Origin: Lichenicoccus sp964242335
Lineage (GTDB): Bacteria; Pseudomonadota; Alphaproteobacteria; Acetobacterales; Acetobacteraceae
Direction: 5' to 3'
Assembly (NCBI GenBank): GCA_964242335.1
Contig: CAXTAY010000007.1
Location: 1-64,000 of the forward strand
Length of the DNA stretch: 64,000 bases
Shown: one piece after another, positions 1 to 9,012 of the stretch
Layout: each line of letters begins with the position of its first letter
Numbering within the stretch: position 1 is the stretch's first letter
Program-made: the position numbers and the translations under genes
Notes under the pieces: model-generated
Databases searched by the model: none
Seen by the model: only the letters and a program-made list of their open reading frames with translations
Told to the model about the DNA's origin: nothing

Positions 1-1
1 G

Positions 2-580
2 CTGACCCGCTGGGACATCGACATCCTGACCGAGGCGGAGGAGAGCGAGCGCCGGCAGGAGGAGTTCCGGCGCCGCTCCGGCCAGTTCGTCGAGGCGCTG
101 GACGTGGACGACGTGATCGCCGGGCTGCTGGTCACCGAGGGCTTCAACTCGGTCGAGGAGCTGGCCTTCGTGCCGGTCGACGAGCTCGCCGACATCGAGG
201 GCTTCGACGAGGCGGTGGCGGAGGAGCTGATCCGTCGTGCCGAGACCTTCCTTGCCCGTCGCGACGAGTCGCTGAACGCGCGGCGCGTCGAGCTCGGGGT
301 CACCGACGAGGTGGCCGAGATGGGCGGCTTCTCGATGCAGGCGCTGGTGACGCTCGGCGAGAAGGGGGTCAAGACCCTGGACGACCTCGCCGACCTCGCC
401 GGCGACGAGCTGGTGGAGATCCTGGGTGCGGACGCGATCGACGAGGAGGCGGCCAACGAGATCATCATGGCCGCCCGCGCGCACTGGTTCGAGGGCGAGG
501 AGGGCGGCGCGGCTCCCGAGGCGCCGGCCGCGGCGGATGCCGACGCCGAGAGCGCGCCCGAGGAGGAGTCCCACGTCTGA
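2..580 (+). CDS. nusA: Transcription termination/antitermination factor NusA, C-terminal part (5' end outside window)
   Basis: The reading frame is open from base 2 and ends at TGA 578-580, so the gene starts upstream of the window. The visible part begins with a segment typical of the end of the NusA KH region (TGWDIDILTEAEESE-like). It then shows two helix-hairpin-helix style repeats (around VTEGFNSVEELAFV and EMGGFSMQALVTL) and an acidic Ala/Glu tail. NusA binds RNA polymerase and nascent RNA, and the C-terminal repeats dock onto polymerase or lambda-N-like partners. It is first in the conserved nusA-ylxR-infB-rbfA order. Identification is secure; only the missing N-terminus limits it. Confidence 0.96.
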   Translation: MTRWDIDILTEAEESERRQEEFRRRSGQFVEALDVDDVIAGLLVTEGFNSVEELAFVPVDELADIEGFDEAVAEELIRRAETFLARRDESLNARRVELGVTDEVAEMGGFSMQALVTLGEKGVKTLDDLADLAGDELVEILGADAIDEEAANEIIMAARAHWFEGEEGGAAPEAPAAADADAESAPEEESHV

Positions 581-1277
581 GCCGGCCCATCGCGAAGCGG
601 AAGACGACGCCATTCCCGACGACGTCCTGGACGAGCGGGGGCCGCTGCGGCGCTGCATCGTCACCCGCACCAGCGCGGCGCCGTCCGGGATGATCCGCTT
701 CGTGATCTCGCCGGACCGGATCCTGACACCCGACCTGGCCGCACGTCTGCCAGGACGGGGAATCTGGTTGAGCGCGCGGGAGGATGTGCTAGAAACCGCC
801 CGGAAACGCGGTGCGTTCGCGCGTGCCGCACGTGGACCGGTGACGGTTCCTCCCGATCTCGTCACGATGCTGCAGGAGGGTCTGCTGCGTCGCATTGCCG
901 ATCTGCTCGGTCTCGCACGTCGCGCGGGCCAGGCGGTCAGCGGCTATGGCAAGACGCGGGAGTGGGTGACGGCTCGCAAGGCCGGCCTGATCGTCCAGGC
1001 GTCGGACGGCAGCGTCGCGGAGCGGGCACGCCTGCTCTCCGGCGCTCGCGATCTGCCGGTCGTGTCATGCATGACCGGAACGAGACTCGGCGCGGCCTTC
1101 GGTCGTGACCATGTAGTGCACGGTGCCGTGATGGCGGGGGCTTTGGCCGACCGGCTCATCGCGGAGAATGGACGTTATGCGGGACTCGCCGGGCAGATCT
1201 CTGCCGGCGAGGCGCCGGTCCGGCGGGGCAATCCCGAGGATCGGCCCGCGGATGGGCTGGAACAGGCGGGTATATGA
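537..1277 (+). CDS. YlxR/RnpM-type RNA-binding protein with fused L7Ae-like domain (DUF448)
   Basis: An N-terminal YlxR (DUF448) domain has the conserved GPLRRCIVTR start and GRGIWLS core. It is followed by an L7Ae/L30e-like segment (LLGLARRAGQAVSGY, then a VQASDGS stretch). Such fusions are usual in alphaproteobacterial nusA-infB operons, and the family is RNA-binding. The start is ambiguous: ATG 537 overlaps nusA by 44 bp and has no clear ribosome-binding site, whereas an ACG at 573 sits 5 nt after AGGAGGAG and would give a natural short overlap with the nusA stop. The stop overlaps the infB ATG by 4 bp. Confidence 0.88.
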   Translation: MPTPRARPRRSPTSEPAHREAEDDAIPDDVLDERGPLRRCIVTRTSAAPSGMIRFVISPDRILTPDLAARLPGRGIWLSAREDVLETARKRGAFARAARGPVTVPPDLVTMLQEGLLRRIADLLGLARRAGQAVSGYGKTREWVTARKAGLIVQASDGSVAERARLLSGARDLPVVSCMTGTRLGAAFGRDHVVHGAVMAGALADRLIAENGRYAGLAGQISAGEAPVRRGNPEDRPADGLEQAGI

Positions 1278-4039
1278 GCGAAGGCAACGATCAGGATCAA
1301 GCGAAGGGGCGTCTGTCTCTGCGGCCCGCCGGCCGTCTGGAGCTGGGCCGCACCGTCGATGCGGGGTCCGTGCGACAGAGCTTCAGCCATGGCCGCTCGA
1401 AGGTGGTCCAGGTCGAGGTGCGCAAGAAGCGTGGTCCCGGTCCGGCTCCGGCGCCGGGCGCGCCCGGCGCGCCGGCCGGCCGCGCCTCCAGCCCTGCCTC
1501 GACCCGCCCCGCCGGCGCCGGACGCGCGCTGACCGCGTCCGAGCTCGCGACCCGGCAGCGCGTGCTCGAGGAGCAGCAGAAGGAATCCGCCAAGCGCGAG
1601 TCCGAGCGGCGCGAGCAGGAGAAGATCTCGATCCTCTCCGCCGCCGAGGAGGCGCGCCGTCGCGAGGACGATAACCGTCGCGTCGCCGAGGACCAGGCGC
1701 GCGAGGCGGCGCATGCCGAGGCACGGGCCCGCGACGATGCGGCAGAGGCGGCACGGCACGCCGCCCACGCCGCGCGCGAGGTCCAGGAAGCGGCCCGGCA
1801 CGCGGCGCTGCACGGCTCGGGCGAGGACGTGGCGGAGACGCGTCGTCCGGCGGCTTCCGGCGCGCCCGTCGCCGCCACGACCGCGAGGGCGTCCGGCGTG
1901 CAGGTGCTGCCGCGCGGACCGGCCGAGCCGCTGCGCCCGCTCGCCGAGCGCGCGACCATGGGTGCGGTGCCCGCCTCGGCTCCGTCCGGTGGCGCCGCCG
2001 CCCCGGTCGAGACCCTGCGGCTGAAGCCCAATCGTCCGGAAGAGGATGACAGCCGCCGCTTCGGCGTCGCGCGTCGTCCGGGCGCCGTGCTGCCGCCGCG
2101 CAAGGCGCCGGTGGTCGCACCCAAGAAGGTCGGCGACCGCCGCGTCACCGGCCGCGTCGACGTGCAGGCCGCGATCGAGGGCGAGGACGAGAAGACCCGC
2201 TCGCTGGCCTCGGTGCGACGCCAGCGCGACCGCGAGCGTCGCCAGGCCGAGCTCGAGCGGCTGCGTGCCGATCAGGTGCGCGTGGTGCGCGACGTGGTGC
2301 TGCCCGAGACCATCAGCGTGCAGGAGCTCGCCAACCGCATGGCGACCCGTGCTGCCGACGTGATCAAGTCGCTGATGAAGATGGGTGTCATGGCCACGGT
2401 GACGCAGTCGCTGGATGCCGACACCGCGCAGCTGGTGGTCGAGGAGTTCGGCCACCGCGTGCGTCGCGTCAGCGAGAGCGATGTCGAGCTCGGCATCGAG
2501 GGTGAGCTGGACGAGGATACCGATCTCGAGCCGCGTGCCCCGGTGGTGACCATCATGGGCCATGTCGACCACGGCAAGACCTCGCTGCTCGACGCGCTGC
2601 GCGCCACCGACGTGGCGGCGGGCGAGGCCGGCGGCATCACCCAGCATATCGGCGCCTATCAGGTCGAGACCCCGAGCGGCAACCACATCACCTTCATCGA
2701 CACCCCGGGCCACGAGGCGTTCACCTCGATGCGCGCCCGCGGCGCCTCGGTGACCGACGTGGTGGTGCTGGTGGTGGCCGCCGATGACGGCGTCATGCCG
2801 CAGACCATCGAGGCGATCCGTCACGCCAAGGCGGCGCACGCGCCGATCATCGTGGCGATCAACAAGATGGACAAGGCGGGCGCCAACCCCGACCGCGTCC
2901 GCCAGGAGCTGCTCAGCCACGAGATCGTGGTCGAGGCGATGGGCGGCGAGACCCAGGATGTCGAGGTATCGGCGACCAAGCGCACCGGTCTCGACAAGCT
3001 GGAGGAGGCGATCCTGCTGCAGGCCGAGATCCTCGACCTGCGCGCCAACCCGGATCGCTCGGCGGAAGGCAGCGTGATCGAGAGCCGCCTGGATCGCGGC
3101 CGCGGTCCGGTGGCGACCATCCTGGTGCAGAAGGGAATGCTCTACCAGGGCGACATCGTCGTCGCCGGCGCCGAGTGGGGCCGGGTGCGCGCGATGCTCG
3201 ACGACAAGAACCGCCCGATCAAGCAGGCGGGTCCCTCCTCGCCGGTCGAGGTGCTGGGTCTCGCCGGGGTGCCGGGTGCGGGCGAGCCGTTCGTGGTGGT
3301 CGAGAACGAGACCAGGGCGCGCGAGATCTCGGAGTTCCGCCAGCGCAAGATCAAGGAGAAGCAGGCGGCGGGCCATGTCGCGGCACGCGGCACCATGGAC
3401 CAGATGCTGGCGCGCATCCAGGCCGGCGCCCAGAACGAGGTCGCCATCCTGGTCAAGGCGGACGTGCAGGGTTCCGCCGAGGCGATCACCAGCACGGTGC
3501 TGAAGCTGGAGCACGAGGAGGTCAAGGTCCGCGTGCTGCTCGCCGGTGTCGGCCAGATCACCGAGAGCGACATCCAGCTGGCGAAGGCGTCGGATGCGGT
3601 GATCGTCGCCTTCAACGTGCGCGCCACCAGCCAGGCGCGCGAGCTCGCCACCCGCGAGGGCGTCGACATCCGCTACTACTCGATCATCTACCAGGTGTCG
3701 GACGACATCGAGCAGCTGGTGCGCGGCAAGATCGCGCCGAAGCACCGCGAGAAGTTCCTCGGCTACGCCGAGGTGCGTCGCGTGTTCGACATCACCAAGA
3801 CCGGCAAGGTGGCGGGCTGCTACATCACCGAGGGCCTGGTCAAGCGCGGCTGCGGCGTGCGCCTGCTGCGCGACAACGTGGTGGTGCACCAGGGCGATCT
3901 CAGCCAGCTCAAGCGCTTCAAGGACGACGTGCGCGAGGTCGCGCGCGGCTACGAGTGCGGGCTCTCGTTCGCGGGCTTCAACGACCTGCGCGAGGGCGAC
4001 GTGGTCGAGTGCTACGAGATGGAGCTGGTCCCGGCTTGA
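1274..4039 (+). CDS. infB: Translation initiation factor IF-2
   Basis: This is a 921-residue GTPase that brings initiator tRNA to the 30S subunit. A long Ala/Arg/Glu-rich N-terminal extension (about residues 30-300, partly coiled) precedes the IF2_N domain near 345. The G domain has G1 GHVDHGKT at 429-436, G3 DTPGH at 476 and G4 NKMD at 530. The C-terminal part carries the expected EF-Tu-like domain 2 and the IF-2 C1/C2 domains, ending in YEMELVPA. ATG 1274 overlaps the preceding stop (ATGA), which supports translational coupling. Length and motif order are normal. A very long minus-strand open frame opposite this gene is a high-GC shadow. Confidence 0.98.
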   Translation: MSEGNDQDQAKGRLSLRPAGRLELGRTVDAGSVRQSFSHGRSKVVQVEVRKKRGPGPAPAPGAPGAPAGRASSPASTRPAGAGRALTASELATRQRVLEEQQKESAKRESERREQEKISILSAAEEARRREDDNRRVAEDQAREAAHAEARARDDAAEAARHAAHAAREVQEAARHAALHGSGEDVAETRRPAASGAPVAATTARASGVQVLPRGPAEPLRPLAERATMGAVPASAPSGGAAAPVETLRLKPNRPEEDDSRRFGVARRPGAVLPPRKAPVVAPKKVGDRRVTGRVDVQAAIEGEDEKTRSLASVRRQRDRERRQAELERLRADQVRVVRDVVLPETISVQELANRMATRAADVIKSLMKMGVMATVTQSLDADTAQLVVEEFGHRVRRVSESDVELGIEGELDEDTDLEPRAPVVTIMGHVDHGKTSLLDALRATDVAAGEAGGITQHIGAYQVETPSGNHITFIDTPGHEAFTSMRARGASVTDVVVLVVAADDGVMPQTIEAIRHAKAAHAPIIVAINKMDKAGANPDRVRQELLSHEIVVEAMGGETQDVEVSATKRTGLDKLEEAILLQAEILDLRANPDRSAEGSVIESRLDRGRGPVATILVQKGMLYQGDIVVAGAEWGRVRAMLDDKNRPIKQAGPSSPVEVLGLAGVPGAGEPFVVVENETRAREISEFRQRKIKEKQAAGHVAARGTMDQMLARIQAGAQNEVAILVKADVQGSAEAITSTVLKLEHEEVKVRVLLAGVGQITESDIQLAKASDAVIVAFNVRATSQARELATREGVDIRYYSIIYQVSDDIEQLVRGKIAPKHREKFLGYAEVRRVFDITKTGKVAGCYITEGLVKRGCGVRLLRDNVVVHQGDLSQLKRFKDDVREVARGYECGLSFAGFNDLREGDVVECYEMELVPA

Positions 4040-4509
4040 GCAAGCCGGCGCCCCGGACCGGTCGCGGGACCGGCCGGGACAGGATAGAGACCAGGGGACC
4101 GGCCGGGCCGTCGCCGGTCCGCTCCGGTGCGCGCCGCGCCGCGGCCGGGCCCACCCAGCGGCAGCTCCGCGTCGCCGAGGAGATCCGCCACGTGCTGGCC
4201 GACCTGTTCACGCGCACCGAGTTCCGTGATCCAGAGCTCGCCGGCGTGGCGGTCACCGTGACCGAGGTGCGGATCAGCCCGGACCTCAAGCACGCGACCG
4301 CCTTCGTCACCCGCCTGGGCCGCAGCGACGTCGACGCGATCCTGCCGGCGCTGCGGCGCGCGGCACCCTTCCTGCGGTCGCAGGCGTCGCACGCGCTGCG
4401 CCTGCGCAGCGTGCCGGAGATCCACTTCCAGCCCGACACGGCGATCGACTACGCGATGGAGATGGACGCGCTGCTGCGCTCGCCCGACGTGAAGCGCGAT
4501 CTGGGCTGA
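4036..4509 (+). CDS. rbfA: 30S ribosome-binding factor A
   Basis: RbfA is a 157-residue KH-fold protein that matures the 16S rRNA 5' end and aids 30S assembly. The core, with QLRVAEEIRHVLADLF, a VTVTEVRISPDLKHATAFV segment and ending in SVPEIHFQPDTAIDY, is diagnostic. The chosen start is TTG 4036, which overlaps the infB stop as TTGA and gives SKPAPRTG as the first residues; no ATG is present before the conserved domain. The N-terminal 35 residues form a basic, low-complexity tail common in this lineage. It is last in the nusA-ylxR-infB-rbfA operon. Confidence 0.95.
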   Translation: MSKPAPRTGRGTGRDRIETRGPAGPSPVRSGARRAAAGPTQRQLRVAEEIRHVLADLFTRTEFRDPELAGVAVTVTEVRISPDLKHATAFVTRLGRSDVDAILPALRRAAPFLRSQASHALRLRSVPEIHFQPDTAIDYAMEMDALLRSPDVKRDLG

Positions 4510-4527
4510 GACCGCGCCGCCGCCGGG

Positions 4528-5688
4528 TCAGAGGATGCGGCTGGTCAGCGAGACGCCGACCAGCATCGCGGCCAGGATCAGGAAGGCGGTCGGAAGGCTT
4601 GTCAGGTGGGCGACGAAGCCGATGCCCGCGGGTCCGATGAGGATACCGGCGTAGCCGAGCGTGGTGATCGCCGGCACCGCGACGTTCTCCGGCATCACGT
4701 CCTGCCGCCCGACGGCGCTGAACAGCACCGGGACGATGTTCGCGCAGCCGACCCCGACCAGGGCATAGCCCAGCAGTGCCGCCTGCCAGGACGGGATCGC
4801 GGTGGCGACGACGAAGCCGCCGGCGGCGCACAGCCCGCCGATCAGCACCACGCGGCGACGGCCCAACCGGTCGACGATGCGGTCGCCGGCGAGCCGGCCG
4901 ATCGTCATCGTGGCGGCGAACGCGGCGTAGCCGAGACCGCCGTAGGCGGCGGCGAGGTGCCGGACCGAGGTCAGGAACACCGCGCTCCAGTCGAGCACCG
5001 CGCCTTCGGTCAGGAACAGCACGAAGCAGAGCGCGCCGATGAACAGCACGATCCCGTGCGGCAGCGCGAAGGCCGGGCCGTCGCTCCTGGCGCCGTAGGG
5101 CAGGAAGTCCGAGCCGGCGGCGGCGATCGCGCCGAGGATGCCGAGCGACACGCACCCGGCCGCGGTCAGCGGCGAGGCGCCGGCGATCAGCAGCGCCGCC
5201 ATGCCTCCGGCGCCGGCGATGCCGCCCAGGCTGAACAGGCCGTGGAACCCCGACATCATCGAGCGTCCGCTGGCCCGCTGCACGATGATCGCCTGGATGT
5301 TCATCGCGACGTCGATCGCCCCGATCCCGGCGCCGAACACCATCAGGGTCGCCGCGAGTGCCGAGAGCGAGGAGAGGGTCGCCAGCAGGGGCAGCATGGC
5401 GGCGATGACGAGGGCCGCGGCGATCATGACCCGGCGGCAGCCGAACCTGGCGGCCAACGCGCCGGAGAGCGGCATGGTGACGATCGAGCCGATCCCCAGG
5501 CACAGCAGGAGCACGCCGAGTGCGGCGTCGCTGATCTCCGCGCGCGTCCTGGCGAACGGCACCAGCGCCGCCCAGGCCGCGTTGCCGAAGCCGGTGGCGA
5601 AGAAGACCACGCGGGTGGCGCGCTGTTCCGCCCGTCCCGGCACCGGCAGCGCTCCGGCCACTGGGATCGCCGTCGCGCCTTCGGTCAT
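4528..5688 (-). CDS. Major facilitator superfamily transporter (YbjJ-like)
   Basis: This 386-residue membrane protein has about 12 hydrophobic segments and an MFS loop-2/3 signature (SGALAARFGCRRVM). A second copy of the motif occurs in the C-terminal half (DRIVDRLGRRRVVL). The closest resemblance is to the YbjJ/FucP-like branch of putative sugar or drug transporters; the substrate cannot be read from sequence. ATG 5688 is preceded by GAGGA and lies 7 bp after the DeoR stop on the same strand, so the two genes are probably cotranscribed. This suggests a DeoR-controlled metabolite transporter. An upstream in-frame extension lacks support. Confidence 0.85.
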   Translation of the reverse strand: MTEGATAIPVAGALPVPGRAEQRATRVVFFATGFGNAAWAALVPFARTRAEISDAALGVLLLCLGIGSIVTMPLSGALAARFGCRRVMIAAALVIAAMLPLLATLSSLSALAATLMVFGAGIGAIDVAMNIQAIIVQRASGRSMMSGFHGLFSLGGIAGAGGMAALLIAGASPLTAAGCVSLGILGAIAAAGSDFLPYGARSDGPAFALPHGIVLFIGALCFVLFLTEGAVLDWSAVFLTSVRHLAAAYGGLGYAAFAATMTIGRLAGDRIVDRLGRRRVVLIGGLCAAGGFVVATAIPSWQAALLGYALVGVGCANIVPVLFSAVGRQDVMPENVAVPAITTLGYAGILIGPAGIGFVAHLTSLPTAFLILAAMLVGVSLTSRIL

Positions 5689-5695
5689 GCCGTCC

Positions 5696-6490
5696 TCATG
5701 GCGGCGCCGCACGATGCGTCTCGATGCCCAGCGCCCGGAAGGCCGCGACCAGTGCGGACGGCGCATCGGCCTCGACCACCAGATGGGTCAGCCGGGAGGC
5801 GGGAACGATCCCGAACGGCGCGGCGGTTCCGAGCTTCTCGTTGGTGGTCGTGGTCACGACGGTGGCCGCCGCTTCGGCCGCGCGGCGCTTGAACTCGGCG
5901 TCCTCCAGGTCGAAGCCGGCCAGTCCGGCCGCCGCATCCACCGCGCACGCGCCCAGCAGCGCCAGATCGATGCGGATGGCGTCGAGGTCGCGCATCGCCC
6001 GGACGCCGAGCGCTGCACCGCAGCGCGGATCGACACGGCCGCCGATCATGATCAGCTCGATACCGGCCAGCGCCTCGATCTCCGCTGCGACCCGAGGGGC
6101 GTTGGTGACGACGGTGATGCGCAGGCCGGCCGGAAGCGCTCGTGCGACGGCCAGGTTGGTCGACCCGGTATCGAGGAACAGCACGTCGTGCGGCCGCATC
6201 GTCCGGGCGATCAGGGCGGCGCCGGCGAGGCCCAGTGCCGCCTTTCGCGTCGTCTGCTCGTGCTGTCGTTGCGCGAGGCTGCCGCTCGCGCTGGAAAGCG
6301 GCAGGGCGCCGCCATAGACCCGCCGGCACAGGCCCGCCGCCGCGAGCTCCCGAAGATCGCGCCGGGCGGTGTCGTCGGAGATGCCGAACCGCTGGGCGAG
6401 TTCGGTGGCGAGCACGCGTCCGGTGCGTCCCAGATGGTCCAGGATATGCCGCTGCCGCTCATCCGGCATCGGGCCAGGCGGTTCGCCCAT
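5696..6490 (-). CDS. DeoR family transcriptional regulator
   Basis: This 264-residue repressor-type protein has an N-terminal DeoR helix-turn-helix (ERQRHILDHLGRTGRV, then GISDDTARRDLREL). The C-terminal DeoRC sensor domain has the family hallmarks FLDTGSTN, TVVTNAP and IMIGGRVDP. Family members sense phosphorylated sugars and repress adjacent catabolic or transport genes. It lies directly upstream of the MFS gene in the same direction, so autoregulation together with the transporter is the simplest model. A TGCAT-N4-ATGCA inverted repeat upstream is a candidate operator. Confidence 0.92.
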   Translation of the reverse strand: MGEPPGPMPDERQRHILDHLGRTGRVLATELAQRFGISDDTARRDLRELAAAGLCRRVYGGALPLSSASGSLAQRQHEQTTRKAALGLAGAALIARTMRPHDVLFLDTGSTNLAVARALPAGLRITVVTNAPRVAAEIEALAGIELIMIGGRVDPRCGAALGVRAMRDLDAIRIDLALLGACAVDAAAGLAGFDLEDAEFKRRAAEAAATVVTTTTNEKLGTAAPFGIVPASRLTHLVVEADAPSALVAAFRALGIETHRAAPP

Positions 6491-6520
6491 CCGGTTGCGT
6501 CTCCTCGATCACGCAAACCG

Positions 6521-6534
6521 TGCATCATCATGCA
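6521..6534 (-). promoter_or_regulatory. Inverted repeat upstream of the deoR-type gene, candidate operator
   Basis: TGCAT-CATC-ATGCA is a perfect 5-bp inverted repeat with a 4-bp spacer, 31 to 44 nt upstream of the DeoR start codon. A further GTGCA follows at once. Position and symmetry fit an autoregulatory site. Binding by this DeoR protein is inference. Confidence 0.35.
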
Positions 6535-6680
6535 GCTTCGTGCAAGGCCGGCGCGGGCGGGCGCCTTCGCGCGCCTATGGCTTCGGACCGATTACGGGTC
6601 GGCGCCCGCTGTCTGGGTGAGTGAGCTGCTCGCAGGCCTCGCCTGCCGCGGCGGCGTCGCAGGCGATCCGCCGGTCTGCC

Positions 6681-7019
6681 TCAGTTTAGCGGCGTGAAGT
6701 GTGCCACGGGCTGGATCACCGTCCCGCCTGCTGCCGTGGGACCCCGGTCGAGGGCGGGATCCACACGGAACTTCACCCCGGCGTTCATCGCGACCTGCTG
6801 CAGGTTCTCGTCGCCCGTCAGGTCGGGAACCGACGTGCCACAGGCCGAAACAGCGCGGTCCATCGGCAGATGGTTGGAGTACACCTGCTTGTTCAGGCAG
6901 ACGGTGTCCTCGGCAGTATAGGGATACCAGTGTGCGCTGCACCCGCCGAGCAGGGTCGCGGCGAGCAGAAACGATCGGAGCAGCCGCCGACGACAGCCGG
7001 AGGCGAGAACAAGCAGCAC
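6681..7019 (-). CDS. Small hypothetical lipoprotein
   Basis: This 112-residue protein has a basic N-terminus, a short hydrophobic stretch (FLLAATLLGGC) and a lipobox ending at Cys27, so it should be a lipid-anchored periplasmic protein. The GTG start at 7019 is preceded by GGGGAGG at good spacing. The mature part has two further Cys residues and a hydrophilic C-terminus (VIQPVAHFTPLN). No family is recognised. It stands alone between two regulators, transcribed leftward; the 170 bp upstream show nothing else. Confidence 0.7.
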   Translation of the reverse strand: MLLVLASGCRRRLLRSFLLAATLLGGCSAHWYPYTAEDTVCLNKQVYSNHLPMDRAVSACGTSVPDLTGDENLQQVAMNAGVKFRVDPALDRGPTAAGGTVIQPVAHFTPLN

Positions 7020-7190
7020 GACCGACCTCCCCGCCCTGGGATCAGCTACAGCGAAGGCTCGCGATCATCCGCCGTTCGAAACGGAGGCAGACCTGGACTG
7101 GTTATCTTCGCCGTCACCTCCGGGTGCAATGATAATCGCCGACCGGTTCGTGCCGCCCGCGCCGCCCCGACGCGGAGCGGGGTGGCGCGG

Positions 7191-8111
7191 TCATTCCTCC
7201 TCCGGCTCCGGTCCGCGCGACCGCATCGAGCTCAGCCGCTTCTTCATGGCCGCGAGGCGCCGCTGGTGGTCGCCGCCGCGACGCATCGCCACCCCGACCG
7301 CGAGGATGTCGATCAGCACCAGGGCTGCCAGCCGCGAGATCGTGGGCGTGTAGATGTCGGTGTTCTCGAGCGTCTCGATCACCAGCAGCAGGTCGGCCAG
7401 GCGGCTCATCCGGCCGCCGGACCGGCCGGAGATGCCGATCACCTGCGCCCCTTGATCCCGCGCCGCGCGCATCACCTCGAGCAGGGCGGTGGTCTGCCCG
7501 GTGTTGGAGATCGCGACCGCCACGTCGCCCGGCCGCATCATCGAGGCGGCGATGAACTGCTGGTGCGAGTCCGAGTGGACGTTGCAGGGCACGCCGAACA
7601 GGGGAAACTTCTGCTGCGCGTCGGCGGCGACGATCCCCGAGGCGCCGAAGCCGAAGAACTCGATCCGCCTGGCGCCCACCAGCAGCTCGATCGCCTGCGC
7701 CACCGCCTCGTGGTCGAGCTGGCTGCGGGCCCAGTCGAGGCTGGTCATGGTGTAGTCGAACACCTTGTCGGTCAGCGTCTGCGGCGTGTCGGTCGCATCC
7801 AGCACCGACTGGGTGGCCGGCACGCCGAGTGCCACGCTGTGCGCCAGCTTGAGCTTGAAGTCCTGGAAGCCTTCGAAGCCGAGCGCGGCACAGAACCGCA
7901 TCACCGTCGGCTCGCTCACGCCGGCATTGCGCGCGGTATCGGCGACGGTGGCGACGAGCGCCGCCTGCGGATCGGAAAGGACATGCTCGGCGACGCGACG
8001 GTCGGACTTCCGCAGCGCCGGCAGGCGCACCAGGATCAGCTCCAGCACGTTGCGGCCGGAGGCAGCCGTCCGTTCCGTGCTGCTGCTGGTGGTGTCATCC
8101 GCACTCGACAT
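7191..8111 (-). CDS. RpiR/HexR-type transcriptional regulator (HTH + SIS)
   Basis: This 306-residue protein has an N-terminal HTH_6 domain (about 20-100: LPALRKSDRRVAEHVL, NAGVSEPTVMRFCAALGF) and a C-terminal SIS phosphosugar-binding domain (about 130-270: FFGFGASGIVAADAQQKF, ISNTGQTT, VIGISG). This architecture is that of HexR, the KDPG-responsive regulator of Entner-Doudoroff genes. It is last in a minus-strand operon that contains a KDPG-type aldolase, and two HexR-like sites sit in the divergent promoter region near 12.3 kb. The upstream open frame extends to 8546, but ATG 8111 (MSSADD) is the natural start. It overlaps the preceding gene by 17 bp. Confidence 0.92.
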   Translation of the reverse strand: MSSADDTTSSSTERTAASGRNVLELILVRLPALRKSDRRVAEHVLSDPQAALVATVADTARNAGVSEPTVMRFCAALGFEGFQDFKLKLAHSVALGVPATQSVLDATDTPQTLTDKVFDYTMTSLDWARSQLDHEAVAQAIELLVGARRIEFFGFGASGIVAADAQQKFPLFGVPCNVHSDSHQQFIAASMMRPGDVAVAISNTGQTTALLEVMRAARDQGAQVIGISGRSGGRMSRLADLLLVIETLENTDIYTPTISRLAALVLIDILAVGVAMRRGGDHQRRLAAMKKRLSSMRSRGPEPEEE

Positions 8112-9012
8112 TGCGCTCCTGCAGCGCCGCGGGCGCGTGGCGGGCCCCGGTTGGCTCAAGCAGGAACGCATGTCGCAAGTCGGGTCGCAGAAGTCCAGGT
8201 CGTCCGGCGGCCGGCCGGCGTGCGGCGGCGTCGATCTCCTCCGGGTCGATGGTGTTGAAGGCGAACAGCCCCCAGTGGTGCGGGAGCAGCAGCGCGATGC
8301 CGGCGGCCTCGCACAGCGCGATCGCCTCGTACAGGGTGAAGTTGCCGGGCACGCCCGCCCCCGCCCGAACCGCGTCGCGCCCGTTGACGGGCAGCAGCGC
8401 GATGTCGGGCGCCAGGCCGCGCACCGTGTCGACCAGACCCGGATAGGGAACGCAGTCGCCGCTGTGGTAGAGGCGCATCCCCGCCGCCTCGATGCCGTAG
8501 CCGAGGAAGCGCTGCCGGCCCCGCTCGTCCTGCTCCAGCCGCTCATGCGCCGCCGCGACCGGCCTCAGCACGAGGTCGAGCCCGGCGAGCGGCTGCAGCG
8601 TCTGCCCGGCATCGACTGGGATCAGGCGCGCGGGATCGAGCCCGATCGCCTCGGCATGCGCCTGCTCGGCCGCCGGCACCACGAACCGGCAGGATGGATG
8701 CCGCGCCGCCACCACCGGCAGGGTGCCTCGGTCCATGTGGTCGGAATGCCGATGCGTGCACACGACCAGGTCGATGCGCGGAAACGTCTCCGGCTCGATC
8801 GGCGCCGCCATCATCCGCACGTGCGGGAACCGGGTGCCGCGATACTTCGCCGCCAGCTGGTCGGACAGATACGGGTCGATCAGCACCACGGCCTCGCCGA
8901 TCCGCAGCACGAAGCCGGCCTGCCCGAGCCAGGCCAGGCCGACCCCGTCGATCGGCTCGCCCAGCCAGCCGGCCAGGCCGCGCGGCAGGGCGGCGCGGGT
9001 GGCGCGGATCAT
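8095..9012 (-). CDS. UlaG-like metallo-beta-lactamase-fold hydrolase (probable sugar lactonase)
   Basis: This 305-residue MBL-fold protein has the metal motif HRHSDHMD (H-x-H-x-D-H), a later Asp (YHSGDCVPY) and a C-terminal HHWG. These features match the UlaG family, whose founding member hydrolyses L-ascorbate-6-phosphate lactone. Start ATG 9012 overlaps the stop of the upstream dehydrogenase (ATGA), and the 3' end overlaps the RpiR gene. Within this sugar-acid operon a lactonase step is plausible: a dehydrogenase makes a lactone and UlaG-like hydrolysis opens it. The exact substrate is unknown. Confidence 0.85.
   Translation of the reverse strand: MIRATRAALPRGLAGWLGEPIDGVGLAWLGQAGFVLRIGEAVVLIDPYLSDQLAAKYRGTRFPHVRMMAAPIEPETFPRIDLVVCTHRHSDHMDRGTLPVVAARHPSCRFVVPAAEQAHAEAIGLDPARLIPVDAGQTLQPLAGLDLVLRPVAAAHERLEQDERGRQRFLGYGIEAAGMRLYHSGDCVPYPGLVDTVRGLAPDIALLPVNGRDAVRAGAGVPGNFTLYEAIALCEAAGIALLLPHHWGLFAFNTIDPEEIDAAARRPAAGRPGLLRPDLRHAFLLEPTGARHAPAALQERNVECG

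Noticed and set aside
1175..3889. A 904-codon open frame on the minus strand opposite infB
   Set aside because: It is a third-position GC shadow: His/Arg/Leu-rich, low-complexity translation with no motif, opposite an unquestionable infB.
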